64,000 nucleotides of DNA, taken from Roseiflexus sp034432635. GTDB taxonomy: Bacteria > Chloroflexota > Chloroflexia > Chloroflexales > Roseiflexaceae. This document shows, piece by piece, positions 7,524-17,550 of the stretch. The notes beneath the pieces were generated by a model. That model ran no database searches. It had not been told where the DNA came from and saw only the letters and a list, made by a program, of their open reading frames with translations. Position numbers and translations under genes: made by a program. How positions within the stretch are numbered: position 1 is the first letter of the stretch; each line of letters begins with the position of its first letter. The stretch is from the NCBI GenBank assembly GCA_034432635.1, contig DAOUBK010000071.1:1-64000 (forward strand), given 5' to 3'.

Positions 7524-8137
7524 ACGTTCCTGGCAGTAGTAATGACACGCGGCGAATGCGATGCTTCGTAAGCGGCAATTGCCTCCTCTTCACCGAGCAG
7601 AAAGCCTAACTGATCGACGCCGTGCAGCAGGCAGTATTTGGTAAACGGGTCGATCGGAAAGCCGACGCTGCGACCGTCGGGAAGGGTGACCGTCTGTGCC
7701 GTCAGGTCGATGGTGACGGTGGTGGTCGGGTCGGCGTCAAAGTGACTGACCAGTTGCTGGAAGGTTTCGTCGTCCACCTGAACGGTCAGCAAGCCGTTCT
7801 TCAAAGCATTGTTGCGAAAGATATCGGCAAAGTAGGGGCTGATGACCGCCCGAAACCCGTACCCCAGCAGCGCCCAGGGAGCATGTTCGCGCGATGAACC
7901 GCAGCCGAAGTTGCGCCCGGCAACCAGGATGGTCGCCCTCTGCGTTTCCGGACGGTTCAGCACGAAATCGGGGTTGGGTCTGCCATCGGCGTCGAAGCGC
8001 CAGGCGTAGAACAGTCCTTCCGCTAGTCCCGATTTGTCGGTGACTTTGAGATAGCGGGCGGGGATAATCTGATCGGTATCGATATCCTGAACCGGCAATG
8101 CGACGATGCGCCCGGTGATGACCGAAATGGGTTGCAT
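7520..8137 (-). CDS. leuD: 3-isopropylmalate dehydratase small subunit
   Basis: 205 residues. LeuD is the swivelling subunit that with LeuC isomerises 2-isopropylmalate to 3-isopropylmalate. Characteristic segments are DTDQIIPARYLK near residue 20, GRNFGCGSSREHAPWAL (substrate-binding loop), and FADIFRNNALKNGLL. It lies 117 bases downstream of leuC and overlaps the YqhA-like gene by four bases. The upstream gap holds a short tandem GAGAACTGAGAATC-type repeat. The reading frame is intact and of normal length. Confidence 0.96.
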   Translation of the reverse strand: MQPISVITGRIVALPVQDIDTDQIIPARYLKVTDKSGLAEGLFYAWRFDADGRPNPDFVLNRPETQRATILVAGRNFGCGSSREHAPWALLGYGFRAVISPYFADIFRNNALKNGLLTVQVDDETFQQLVSHFDADPTTTVTIDLTAQTVTLPDGRSVGFPIDPFTKYCLLHGVDQLGFLLGEEEAIAAYEASHSPRVITTARNV

Positions 8138-8153
8138 ACAATGTGCTCCTGTC

Positions 8154-8175
8154 GAGAACTGAGAATCGGGAACTG
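8154..8175. repeat. Short GAGAACTGAGAATC-type tandem repeat
   Basis: Between leuC and leuD lies GAGAACTGAGAATCGGGAAC, three imperfect 7-base units. The same motif family recurs at 14987-15046, 33401-33430 and 44228-44286, always in intergenic gaps. Confidence 0.5.
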
Positions 8176-8254
8176 CGTGATCCTTATCCTGCCAGACCTG
8201 CGCAGGCTGAAGCGGGAGGTGCGCCTGCTGCGGCGCCTGCTGGTTGCAGCGTCT

Positions 8255-9679
8255 TTATCCTCCGAGATACCTGCGTGGGTCGGCCACCGCGCCTTCGATG
8301 GCAGAAGCGACGGCAGTGAGCGGACTGGCAAGGAAGGTGCGCGCCCCCGGTCCCTGGCGTCCTTCAAAGTTGCGATTGCTCGTTGAGACAGCGTATTTAC
8401 CAGGAGGTACTTTGTCGTCGTTCATGCCGAGGCATGCCGAGCAGCCGGCTTCGCGCCATTCAGCGCCGGCTGCGCGAAAAATCTCGTGCAGACCTTCGGC
8501 TTCCGCCTGCTTTTTGACCTGCTGCGATCCGGGAACGACCATCATCCGCACGCCATCGGCAATCTTGCGCCCCTGGAGGAGCCGCGCTGCCATGCGCAGG
8601 TCTGAAATCCGCGAGTTGGTGCAACTCCCCAGGAAGACCACATCGATCTTGTGTCCGAGGAGGGGTTGCCCGGGGCGCAAGTCCATGTAACGCAATGCTT
8701 TGTCGAGCGCCTGGCGCGCCGCCGGGTCGGGCAGTTCGTCGGGGGTAGGGATGCGCCCGTCGATCGGCATGCCCATGCCGGGATTGGTGCCGTAGGTGAT
8801 CATCGGTTTCAGTTGTGATGCATCGAGGGTAATGATCCGATCATAGACTGCACCTTCATCGGTGGGCAGGGTGCGCCAGTATGCCACGGCTTCGTCCCAG
8901 GCTTTGCCCTGTGGCGCGAAGGGCCGCCCGGCGATGTACTCGAATGTGGTGTCATCGGGAGCGATCATGCCAGCACGCGCGCCGCCTTCGATCGACATGT
9001 TGCAGATCGTCATGCGCTCTTCCATCGACAGCGCCCGGACGGCTTCGCCGGTGTATTCGAAGACGTGTCCGGTACCGGCGCCGACGCCGTAGCGCGCAAT
9101 GATCGCCAGAATGATGTCTTTAGCGGTCACACCCTGCGCCAGACGCCCATCGACACGCACTTCCATGGTTTTGGGGCAGGTCTGGAGCAGGCACTGCGTC
9201 GCAAGCACGTGGGCAACCTCGGACGTACCGATGCCGAAAGCCAGCGCGCCGAATGCGCCGTGTGTACTGGTATGGCTATCGCCGCAAACGATAGTCATCC
9301 CTGGTTGCGTCAGTCCCTGTTCGGGACCGATAACGTGAACGATGCCCTGGTATTCGCTTCCCAATGCGAAAAGCGGGATGCCGAACTCGGCGCAGTTCTG
9401 CTCGAGTTGACGGAGTTGCGCCGCCGCCTGCGCATCGACGACCGGGATGACTCCGTTGGCGTCGCGGGGTGTGGTTGGTGTCGAATGATCCATCGTCGCC
9501 AGAGTGCGATCTGGACGGCGCACCTTCAGACCGCGCTGCCGCAGTTCGGTGAACGCCTGTGGCGACGTGACTTCGTGAATGAGATGCAGATCGATGTAGA
9601 GCACCGCAGGGGTTTCCGCCGTCTGCGGGCGAACGATGTGGGCATCCCAGATTTTTTTGAACAGTGTGCAAGGTGTCAT
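8255..9679 (-). CDS. leuC: 3-isopropylmalate dehydratase large subunit
   Basis: 474 residues from the chosen start. LeuC carries the [4Fe-4S] cluster that dehydrates and rehydrates isopropylmalate. The cluster cysteines are visible in FLGSCTNSR and in CSACLGMN (C-x2-C). Other hallmarks are DGVIPV-type and VCGDSHTSTHGAFGALAFGIG. An upstream in-frame ATG at 9775 would add 32 residues rich in Cys and overlap ilvE; the start at 9679 (MTPCTLFKKIWDAHIV) follows AACAGGAACCGCT and matches family N-termini. It lies 65 bases after ilvE in the same operon. Confidence 0.96.
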   Translation of the reverse strand: MTPCTLFKKIWDAHIVRPQTAETPAVLYIDLHLIHEVTSPQAFTELRQRGLKVRRPDRTLATMDHSTPTTPRDANGVIPVVDAQAAAQLRQLEQNCAEFGIPLFALGSEYQGIVHVIGPEQGLTQPGMTIVCGDSHTSTHGAFGALAFGIGTSEVAHVLATQCLLQTCPKTMEVRVDGRLAQGVTAKDIILAIIARYGVGAGTGHVFEYTGEAVRALSMEERMTICNMSIEGGARAGMIAPDDTTFEYIAGRPFAPQGKAWDEAVAYWRTLPTDEGAVYDRIITLDASQLKPMITYGTNPGMGMPIDGRIPTPDELPDPAARQALDKALRYMDLRPGQPLLGHKIDVVFLGSCTNSRISDLRMAARLLQGRKIADGVRMMVVPGSQQVKKQAEAEGLHEIFRAAGAEWREAGCSACLGMNDDKVPPGKYAVSTSNRNFEGRQGPGARTFLASPLTAVASAIEGAVADPRRYLGG

Positions 9680-9744
9680 AGCGGTTCCTGTTGGTTCGAT
9701 ACAGCGAGTTGCCAGCGTTGGATCGGGAGTGCAACAACACCAGT

Positions 9745-10671
9745 TTACCCGGCTACCGGTGTCAACCATCCCCAACGATCCTCTGTTTCGCCGGAGAACA
9801 ACCCGAAGAATGCCTTCTGAATGGCAGTGGTGATCGGTCCGCGTTTTCCGCTACCGACAGGTAACTTATCGACCGAGCGGATCGGCGTCACTTCAGCAGC
9901 AGTGCCGGTAAAGAAGAGTTCGTCCGCCAGATAGAGCATCTCGCGCGGCAGATTTTGTTCGCGCACCTCGTACCCAAGCTGCTGCGCCAGGGTGATCACA
10001 GCGTCGCGGGTAATGCCGGGCAGCAGCGCGGCGGTGACCGGCGGCGTATAAATGATGCCGTCGCGAATGAGGAACAGGTTTTCACCCGATCCTTCCGACA
10101 GCCATCCGTGTACATCGAGCGCGATACCTTCGGCGTAGCCATTGCGCACCGCTTCCATAACGATCAACTGCGATGAAAGATAATTGCCGCCAGCCTTTGC
10201 CATTGCCGGCAGGGTATTCGGCGCGACCCGCTGCCAGGAGGAGACATGCACATCCACGCCATTTTCAAGCCCTTCCGCGCCCAGGTAGGCGCCCCACTCC
10301 ATTGCAGCAACCATCACTTCGACCGGTGAGCGCAACGGGTTCAGCCCCATTTCGCCGTAGCCGCGCCACACCAGCGGGCGGATATAGGCATTCTGCAATC
10401 CGTTCTCACGTACCACTGCACGGCAGGCTTCGAACACCTGCTCTGGCGTGAACGGCGGATCCATCCGGTAGATCCGGCACGAATCGAAGAGACGGCGGAT
10501 GTGTTCGCGCAGGCGGAAAATAGCCGCTCCCTGGGGTGTTTCGTAGGCGCGGATCCCCTCGAAGACCGACGATCCGTAGTGCAGGGCGTGCGTCATAACG
10601 TGGACGGTCGCCTTTTCCCAGGGGACCATCTCGCCGTTGAACCAGATATACTTCGATTCGCGGATAGGCAT
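9745..10671 (-). CDS. ilvE: Branched-chain amino acid aminotransferase
   Basis: 308 residues, class IV PLP-dependent fold. It transfers the amino group from glutamate to the 2-oxo acids of Leu, Ile and Val, the final common step. The N-terminus reads KYIWFNGEMVPWEKATVHVMTHALHYG; the PLP lysine lies in AMAKAGGNYLSSQL; the phosphate-binding WLSEGSGENLFLI and LPGITRDAV blocks follow. A strong AAAGGAGAAATCC precedes the ATG. It sits between cimA and leuC, consistent with a pathway operon. Confidence 0.96.
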   Translation of the reverse strand: MPIRESKYIWFNGEMVPWEKATVHVMTHALHYGSSVFEGIRAYETPQGAAIFRLREHIRRLFDSCRIYRMDPPFTPEQVFEACRAVVRENGLQNAYIRPLVWRGYGEMGLNPLRSPVEVMVAAMEWGAYLGAEGLENGVDVHVSSWQRVAPNTLPAMAKAGGNYLSSQLIVMEAVRNGYAEGIALDVHGWLSEGSGENLFLIRDGIIYTPPVTAALLPGITRDAVITLAQQLGYEVREQNLPREMLYLADELFFTGTAAEVTPIRSVDKLPVGSGKRGPITTAIQKAFFGLFSGETEDRWGWLTPVAG

Positions 10672-10728
10672 TGGATTTCTCCTTTCACAGCAGTGTGAAC
10701 CGGCGCCGTTGCGCCTGACGCAATTATA

Positions 10729-12351
10729 TCAGTGTTGCGGGGGGGCACCCGTCACCGTTGCCATTGCCCGTCGTCGCGCAAGCGGCAATTCCAGGCTATC
10801 CCACAGCGCCATGAAACTGGCTTCGATGATATTCTCCGAACAACCGACTGTGCTCCAGCGTTCCTCACCACACGCCGATTCGATCAGGACGCGCGGTTTG
10901 GCGGCAGTGCCCAGGTGTTCATCCACAATACGCACTTTGTAGTCCACCAGCTGCACATTGGCAAGTTCGGGATAGTGCGGCAGCAGCGCCTTGCGGATCG
11001 CCCTGTCGAGGGCGTTGACCGGTCCGGCGCCTTCGGCGGCAGTGTGCATGACCTCGTTGCCGACTCTGAGTTTCACCATCGCCTGCGAGGTCATATCCCG
11101 GTCGCCATGCTTGCTGACGACAACGGTAAAGTCGAGCAGTTCGAACGGCGGTTCGTAGTCCGGTGCGGCGCGGCGCACCAGCATTTCGAACGAGCCTTCA
11201 GCAGCCTCGAACTGGAAGCCGCGGTTCTCCAGTTCTTTGATCCGTTGCAGCACTACACGCTCGTTGCCGTTCAGTTCGAGTCCAAGTTCCTGCGCGCGCA
11301 TCCGCACGTTGCCGCGTCCTGACAGTTCACTCACCACAATGCGCATGCGGTTGCCAACCAGTTCGGGATCGATGTGCTGGTAACTGTCGGGGGTTTTGGC
11401 GACTGCAGCAACGTGGATGCCACCTTTGTGGGCAAAAGCGGAGTGACCAACGAAGGGTGCATGGGTATCGGGATTGAGGTTGGCGACCGCAGCCACGTAG
11501 TGCGATACCTCGGTCAACCGACGGAGTTGTTCGGGAGTGATGCAGCGGTAGCCGAGTTTCAACTGCAGGTTGGCAATGAGCGGGATCAGATCCATATTGC
11601 CGCAGCGCTCCCCATAGCCGTTGATCGTTCCCTGCACGTGGGTACATCCGGCGCGCACGGCGGCGATGGCGTTGGCAACGGCGAGAGCGCCATCGTTGTG
11701 GGTGTGAATACCGAGTGTCAGGCGCGCCTCCGGTGTGCCGACATCGAATCCTGCCTGCTGCAGATGACGCTGCACCGTCTGCACAACTGCCGCGACGTCG
11801 TCCGGCAGACTGCCGCCGTTGGTGTCGCACAGCACCAGGCAATCAGCACCGGCGCGTGCGGCTGCGGTCAGGGTTTCCAACGCGTAGGAAGGATTGAGTT
11901 TGTAGCCGTCGAAAAAATGTTCGGCGTCGTACACTACTTCTTTGTCGCGCGCTTTGAAGTATGCCACACTGTCGCCGATCATCGCCAGATTTTCCTGGAG
12001 CGTCGTTTCGAGCACCTTCTCGACATGGAGCGTCGAGCTTTTGCCGACCAGTGTGACAACCGGGGTATCGGCTTCGACCAGCGCCTGAATGTTGGCATCG
12101 GTGTCACAGGTGGCATTGGTGTGGCGCGTACTGCCGAAGGCGGCGATTTTCGCGTGGCGCAGGGTGACACGCCTGATGCGCTGGAAGAACTCGGCGTCTT
12201 TAGGATTCGATCCGGGCCATCCCCCTTCGATGTAGTGAATACCGAGCAGATCGAGTTCACGTGCGATCTTGAGTTTATCCTCAACGGAGAGTGAGAGACC
12301 CTCGCGCTGCGTTCCGTCGCGTAGGGTGGTATCGTAGAGCAGAATCTGCAT
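10729..12351 (-). CDS. cimA: (R)-citramalate synthase
   Basis: 540 residues. CimA condenses pyruvate and acetyl-CoA to citramalate, giving 2-oxobutyrate for isoleucine through LeuBCD without threonine. It has the LeuA/homocitrate-synthase fold: LLYDTTLRDGTQREG, the metal-binding HTHNDGALAVANAI, NGYGERCGNMDL, and a C-terminal LeuA-type regulatory domain from about residue 390. IHYIEGGWPGSNPKD near residue 40 is typical of CimA rather than LeuA. The start at 12351 follows AAGGAGCCAGTT; an upstream ATG at 12384 lacks such a site. A separate leuA lies in the same operon, supporting different substrates. Confidence 0.92.
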   Translation of the reverse strand: MQILLYDTTLRDGTQREGLSLSVEDKLKIARELDLLGIHYIEGGWPGSNPKDAEFFQRIRRVTLRHAKIAAFGSTRHTNATCDTDANIQALVEADTPVVTLVGKSSTLHVEKVLETTLQENLAMIGDSVAYFKARDKEVVYDAEHFFDGYKLNPSYALETLTAAARAGADCLVLCDTNGGSLPDDVAAVVQTVQRHLQQAGFDVGTPEARLTLGIHTHNDGALAVANAIAAVRAGCTHVQGTINGYGERCGNMDLIPLIANLQLKLGYRCITPEQLRRLTEVSHYVAAVANLNPDTHAPFVGHSAFAHKGGIHVAAVAKTPDSYQHIDPELVGNRMRIVVSELSGRGNVRMRAQELGLELNGNERVVLQRIKELENRGFQFEAAEGSFEMLVRRAAPDYEPPFELLDFTVVVSKHGDRDMTSQAMVKLRVGNEVMHTAAEGAGPVNALDRAIRKALLPHYPELANVQLVDYKVRIVDEHLGTAAKPRVLIESACGEERWSTVGCSENIIEASFMALWDSLELPLARRRAMATVTGAPPQH

Positions 12352-12398
12352 AACTGGCTCCTTGCGCACAATGCGGATGTGCATCGAACATCAGGCGT

Positions 12399-13238
12399 CT
12401 ACTGCTGCCCACGCCAGCGCGGGTAGCTCCCAAAGACCTTGAACAGTCCCGTTTTTGCGCGAAGACGCTCCAGAGCGGCGGCTACCGTCGGATCTTCACG
12501 GTGGCCGTTGATGTCAACCAGAAAAATGTACTGTCCCAGCACTTCTTTCGATGGACGAGATTCGAGTTTGGTCATATTGATGCCCACCGACGCCAGTTCC
12601 TGAAGGGCGTCTACCAGCACGCCCGGTCGATCTTCGCGGTCAAAGCCGAAGCAGAAACTGGTTTTGTCGTCGCCGGTCGGCGGATGGTCGTGGCGTCCCA
12701 GGGCGATGAAGCGGGTGACGTTCCCGGAGCGATCCTGAATATCGCTCGCAATCACTGCTGCGCCAACGAGTTCGGCTGCGCGCAGGGTGCCGATCGCCGC
12801 CGCCGGACGTTCGTCCGCCAGCGCTTCGGCAGGCGCCGCGCTGTTGCTCAGGGACGCAACGGTTGCCACGCCGGGCAGGCAGCGTTCGATAAAACGCCGG
12901 CACTGCCCAAGTGACTGCGGATGTCCATACAGTACCTTAATTTCGTGCAGCGCCAATCCGGCACGCCCGACCAGGTAGTGCCGGATTGGAATGACCGTCT
13001 CACCCGTGATACGCAGGTTGGTTTCGTGGATCAGCAGATCGAGCGTGGTGGTCACACTCCCTTCGAGCACATTTTCGATCGGCAGGACGCCGACGGTAGC
13101 AGCACCAGTTTCGACAGCGGTGACAACCGCTGGCATACTTGCCAGTGGAATGCAGGTCGCCTGTTCCCCGCCATACGCCAGCGCCGCAATCTCGCTGTAG
13201 GAACCGGGAGGACCAAGATATGCGATTGCGTGGGTCAT
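12399..13238 (-). CDS. pheA: Prephenate dehydratase with ACT domain
   Basis: 279 residues from the preferred start. It converts prephenate to phenylpyruvate in phenylalanine synthesis. The N-terminus AYLGPPGSYSEIAALAYGG, the catalytic TRFIALG segment near residue 180 and a C-terminal ACT domain with GINMTKLESRPSK (the ESRP Phe-binding motif) are visible. There is no chorismate mutase domain. An upstream ATG at 13289 would add 17 residues; neither start has a convincing ribosome binding site. It is an aromatic gene within a branched-chain operon, so it shares that operon's expression while keeping allosteric Phe control. Confidence 0.93.
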   Translation of the reverse strand: MTHAIAYLGPPGSYSEIAALAYGGEQATCIPLASMPAVVTAVETGAATVGVLPIENVLEGSVTTTLDLLIHETNLRITGETVIPIRHYLVGRAGLALHEIKVLYGHPQSLGQCRRFIERCLPGVATVASLSNSAAPAEALADERPAAAIGTLRAAELVGAAVIASDIQDRSGNVTRFIALGRHDHPPTGDDKTSFCFGFDREDRPGVLVDALQELASVGINMTKLESRPSKEVLGQYIFLVDINGHREDPTVAAALERLRAKTGLFKVFGSYPRWRGQQ

Positions 13239-13295
13239 GATGGTCTGGTCTCTTACACGGTCGATGCCGGTTGTTGCCGTTCCAGCCATGCGCGT

Positions 13296-14966
13296 TTACT
13301 CGGTTGCATTCTTGCCGAACAGATCGACCGCATACGTTGGTTTGTTGCGATCGTATCCGGCGGCATACGCAGCATTTTCGGCGCTGAGACGTTCCTGCCG
13401 CGCTGCGATCATTTTGTTGAGCGCCGTCATATACGACTCGGCAGCCGCAACGATCGTATCGGTATTGGCGCTATACCCGCTGTAGATCTGCGGTCCGCGG
13501 TGGCGTCCGATGCGGTACTCGCCCTCCTGAACCTCATCGCCCGGTTCGCGAATGCGAACTGAAACCTCAGCAACGGCGTCGATCCCCTCGGTAACCGCCT
13601 TGATCGAGAACTCGATCAGTTCGTTCGGTCGTCCGACGATTTTGTCGATCGCTTTGTAAATTGCATCGACCGGACCGGTGCCGTGAGCAGCAGTGGTATG
13701 GGTGTTACCATCAGGATCGGTGATGCGCACGGTTGCAACCGGGGTCACGCCGGTGCCACAGGTGACCTGCACGTGCTCCAGGCGGTAGAGTTCGGGGGTG
13801 TGGAGCGATCCGCCGGTCGCCAGCACTTCCAGATCGCGATCATCGACGATCTTCTTTTTGTCGCACAGTTCCTTGAAACGTTGGAAGACCTGGTTGAATT
13901 CCTCCTCGCTATCGAACTCATACCCCATGGCGGCGAGTTTGGTACGCAGCGCGTTGCGCCCCGAATGTTTGCCGAGCACAATCGCATTCCCATCGAGACC
14001 GATGGTAGTTGCGTCCATGATTTCGTAGGTCATCCGATGTTTCAGGACGCCATCCTGATGAATACCGGACTCGTGGGCGAAGGCATTGGCGCCGACAATC
14101 GCCTTATTGGGCGGCACCGGCATGCCGATGATCGTACTCACCAGGCGACTGCTGCGCGCCAGTTCGCGAGTGTTGATCCGCGTATCGACGCCAAAGAACG
14201 AGCGGCGGGTTTTCAGCGCCATCACGACTTCTTCGAGTGAAGCGTTGCCGGCGCGCTCACCGATGCCGTTGATGGTGCACTCGATCTGTCGTGCGCCTGC
14301 CCGTATCCCCGCCAGCGAATTCGCCACTGCCATCCCCAGATCGTCGTGGCAGTGGGTGGAAATGATAATCTTCTCTGCGCCGGGGACGTGGCGGTAGATA
14401 CCGGCGATCAGTTCGGCATACTCTTCGGGAGTGGCATAGCCGACAGTATCAGGAATGTTGAGCGTGGTGGCGCCCTCTTCGACCACTGCCGCAAGCATGC
14501 GATAGACGTACTCCGGATCGGAGCGGGTCGCATCCATTGGCGAGAACTCGACATCGTCGCACAGCGAACGGGCGTAGCGCACCATCGTGCGCGCGCGCTC
14601 CAGCACTTCCTCGCGGGTCGAACGCAACTGGTGTTCGATGTGGATATCGGACGAAGAGATGAAAGTGTGGATGCGCTTCTTCGCAGCCGGCTGGATTGCG
14701 CTCCAGGCTTTATCGATGTCGTCCTTGTTGGCGCGCGCCAGGGCTGCGATGATCGGACCGTCCGGCGTTCCGACAGTTCTGGCGATCTCGTGGACTGCCG
14801 CCCAGTCGCCGGGGGATGCCGCCGGGAAACCGGCTTCGATGATATCGACGCCCAGACGTGCAAGTTGCCGCGCCACTTCCAGTTTCTCTTCGAGAGTCAT
14901 CGTACATCCGGGCGCCTGTTCACCATCGCGCAGGGTAGTGTCGAAAATACGTACATGATCCTCCAT
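13296..14966 (-). CDS. leuA: 2-isopropylmalate synthase
   Basis: 556 residues. LeuA condenses 2-oxoisovalerate with acetyl-CoA, the committed leucine step. Hallmarks: IFDTTLRDGEQAPGCTMT, EAGFPAASPGDW, the metal site STHCHDDLGMAVANSLAGI, INGIGERAGNASLEEVVM, and a full C-terminal leucine-feedback domain (TPVATVRITDPDGNTHT through GHRGPQIYSG). AAGGAGAAACCAGCGCT precedes the ATG. It begins the leuA-pheA-cimA-ilvE-leuCD-yqhA-leuB run, and a tandem repeat and a broken gene separate it from ilvC. Whether it has its own promoter could not be decided. Confidence 0.96.
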   Translation of the reverse strand: MEDHVRIFDTTLRDGEQAPGCTMTLEEKLEVARQLARLGVDIIEAGFPAASPGDWAAVHEIARTVGTPDGPIIAALARANKDDIDKAWSAIQPAAKKRIHTFISSSDIHIEHQLRSTREEVLERARTMVRYARSLCDDVEFSPMDATRSDPEYVYRMLAAVVEEGATTLNIPDTVGYATPEEYAELIAGIYRHVPGAEKIIISTHCHDDLGMAVANSLAGIRAGARQIECTINGIGERAGNASLEEVVMALKTRRSFFGVDTRINTRELARSSRLVSTIIGMPVPPNKAIVGANAFAHESGIHQDGVLKHRMTYEIMDATTIGLDGNAIVLGKHSGRNALRTKLAAMGYEFDSEEEFNQVFQRFKELCDKKKIVDDRDLEVLATGGSLHTPELYRLEHVQVTCGTGVTPVATVRITDPDGNTHTTAAHGTGPVDAIYKAIDKIVGRPNELIEFSIKAVTEGIDAVAEVSVRIREPGDEVQEGEYRIGRHRGPQIYSGYSANTDTIVAAAESYMTALNKMIAARQERLSAENAAYAAGYDRNKPTYAVDLFGKNATE

Positions 14967-14986
14967 AGCGCTGGTTTCTCCTTTGA

Positions 14987-15046
14987 GAGAACTGAGAACC
15001 GGGAACCGAGAACCAAGACCAGGAACGAGAACTAGGAACCAGGAGC
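14987..15046. repeat. Imperfect 7-base tandem repeat upstream of leuA
   Basis: About eight units of the form GAACCGA/GAACCAA/GAACTAG run in the gap before leuA. The same motif family occurs in three other intergenic gaps in the window. It is too short for a gene and has no clear hairpin. Confidence 0.6.
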
Positions 15047-15055
15047 ATTTAGCGC

Positions 15056-15538
15056 TTATTCCCCGGCGCCTGGCTGATAATCTTCGGGTATAAACAGGAA
15101 AGGCGGCGATGAGACTGGATTATCGGCGATGTATGATGCCTGTTCCTCATGAGTGGCAGATGTACGTGATGGCACAGTGTTTTCCAGTTTTCGAGTCTTG
15201 CTCGTAAGCATGACCATCATTTCCCGGCATTCCGTGTGTCATCTGGCTTCTTCTGCGACCGAAAGATACCCGGCACGGTGCAGCAGGTCGCGCCGGCTAT
15301 CAGTTTCGGCGGGTGATCCTTTCGCAATCGATGGATGGTTGCGATGCGCACCAGGTGTGTAGCGCACGCACCCTTCGGCGATATGTGCACCGATGTGAGG
15401 TGGCAGAAGCAGTGATCTGTCAATGATTGCATTGCCCCACATATCCGGCAGACGCTGAACGATCTTCATGACTTCGAGCGCCGGTTGCTGCGCCCGATTC
15501 CACATCATGAGATGTCGATACGTGTACTCATCTGCCAT
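15056..15538 (-). pseudogene. Four-helix-bundle (S23/IVP-like) protein with internal TGA
   Basis: The first 99 residues (from ATG at 15538, after CAGGGGGCAAATCGTC) resemble the four-helix-bundle family PF05635 and Avd-like proteins: TYRHLMMWNRAQQ at the N-terminus, PPHIGAHIAEG, SIAKGSPAETDS, and LLHRAGYLS. A TGA at 15239-15241 follows AEEAR. The same frame then stays open for another 60 codons (CREMMVMLTSKTRKLENTV and onward) to a TAA at 15056. I infer one gene of about 160 codons interrupted by a single nonsense change, perhaps CGA to TGA. No reverse transcriptase or 23S rRNA gene is nearby. A sequencing error is the main alternative. Confidence 0.6.
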
Positions 15539-15746
15539 GACGATTTGCCCCCTGCGATGCCGGCGTGACTACTGCGCCCTTCCGTCATCCCTCGACAGCG
15601 AGGGGTTCGGCAGGCAGCCCTTGCCACGTTGATTGCCCCTCGACAATTGCGACCATCGACGGGGATGGTTGCGGGAGATAGCCCTTGCAATGCTGGTGTC
15701 CCCTCCACCACTATCGTCGCACATGCCCGATTCCCGGCTCTTGGAT

Positions 15747-15787
15747 CCTATCCGAATAACCCATATGGGGGCTATTCGATGGATAGG
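15747..15787. other. Long palindromic inverted repeat between ilvC and the broken gene
   Basis: CCTATCCGAATA (15747-15758) pairs with TATTCGATGGATAGG (15773-15787) except for a 2-base bulge, and the centre contains the perfect palindrome CCCATATGGG (15760-15769). It lies within the otherwise gene-free 15539-15849, downstream of ilvC on the reverse strand. No T-run follows, so a terminator role is unproven. Confidence 0.45.
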
Positions 15788-15849
15788 CGCAGGCATTGCC
15801 TTCACCTACCCCGACAGATTTCTCGGATAGGCTCTTCGCTCCCGGTTCT

Positions 15850-16872
<1,023 letters not shown>

Positions 16873-16961
16873 AGTTGTGGTGCATTCTCCTGCCGGGGTG
16901 CAGCAGTCATCCCCGGTGTCTCGATCATATGTGGGCGACTGCTGCGCCCTTCTCCATCGAT

Positions 16962-17504
16962 TCAGTTCATTACCGGCACGCGCTCGGCATGCCCGTTGGC
17001 ATTCTCGACATACTCCTCCGCATTATGCCCGCGCGCGCCGCGTACCATCGCGATTCGTCCGGTGCGCATCATCTCGCGGATGCCATAGGGGCGGATCACA
17101 TCGATGAAGTTTTGCACCTTGGAAGGCGAACCGGTCATTTCGATCACCATCGTATTGGCGCCCACATCGACGATCTTGGCGTCGAATACCTCGGTGAGGG
17201 CAACGATCTCTGGGCGTTTTGCCGGTGGCGCGTGCAGTTTCATCAGCGCCATCTCGCGTTCGACGGTCGGGTCGTTGGTGACATCGCTCACCTTCAACAC
17301 TTCGATCAGGCGGTAGAGTTGTTTGACCACCTGTTCGACATTCTCCCATTCCACGACGATCGTCATCCGACTAACACCGGGCGTTTCGCTGTGACCGACA
17401 GCCAGGCTTTCGATATTGTATCCGCGTCGTCGGATAAGACCGACCACCCGACTCAGCACGCCGGGGCGATCCTGCACAAGGGCGACGATGGTATGTTTTT
17501 TCAT
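16962..17504 (-). CDS. ilvN: Acetolactate synthase small (regulatory) subunit
   Basis: 180 residues. The N-terminal ACT domain (KKHTIVALVQDRPGVLSRVVGLIRRRGYNI, then SLAVGHSE) binds valine and controls IlvB; the C-terminal ALS_ss-C domain contains ELALMKL-type and VFDAKIVDVG blocks and ends near YGIREMMRTGRIAM. AAAAGGAACGATC precedes the ATG. It starts 46 bases after ilvB and belongs to the attenuated ilvBNC transcript, so pathway flux is controlled both at transcription and by feedback on this subunit. Confidence 0.95.
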   Translation of the reverse strand: MKKHTIVALVQDRPGVLSRVVGLIRRRGYNIESLAVGHSETPGVSRMTIVVEWENVEQVVKQLYRLIEVLKVSDVTNDPTVEREMALMKLHAPPAKRPEIVALTEVFDAKIVDVGANTMVIEMTGSPSKVQNFIDVIRPYGIREMMRTGRIAMVRGARGHNAEEYVENANGHAERVPVMN

Positions 17505-17550
17505 GATCGTTCCTTTTCAGCGTTTCAGAGAGATGGATTGTTGCGCCATC

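Noticed and set aside
15747..15787. Calling the palindrome the ilvC terminator
   Set aside because: The stem is strong but the reverse-strand sequence after it is not T-rich, so only an inverted repeat is reported.
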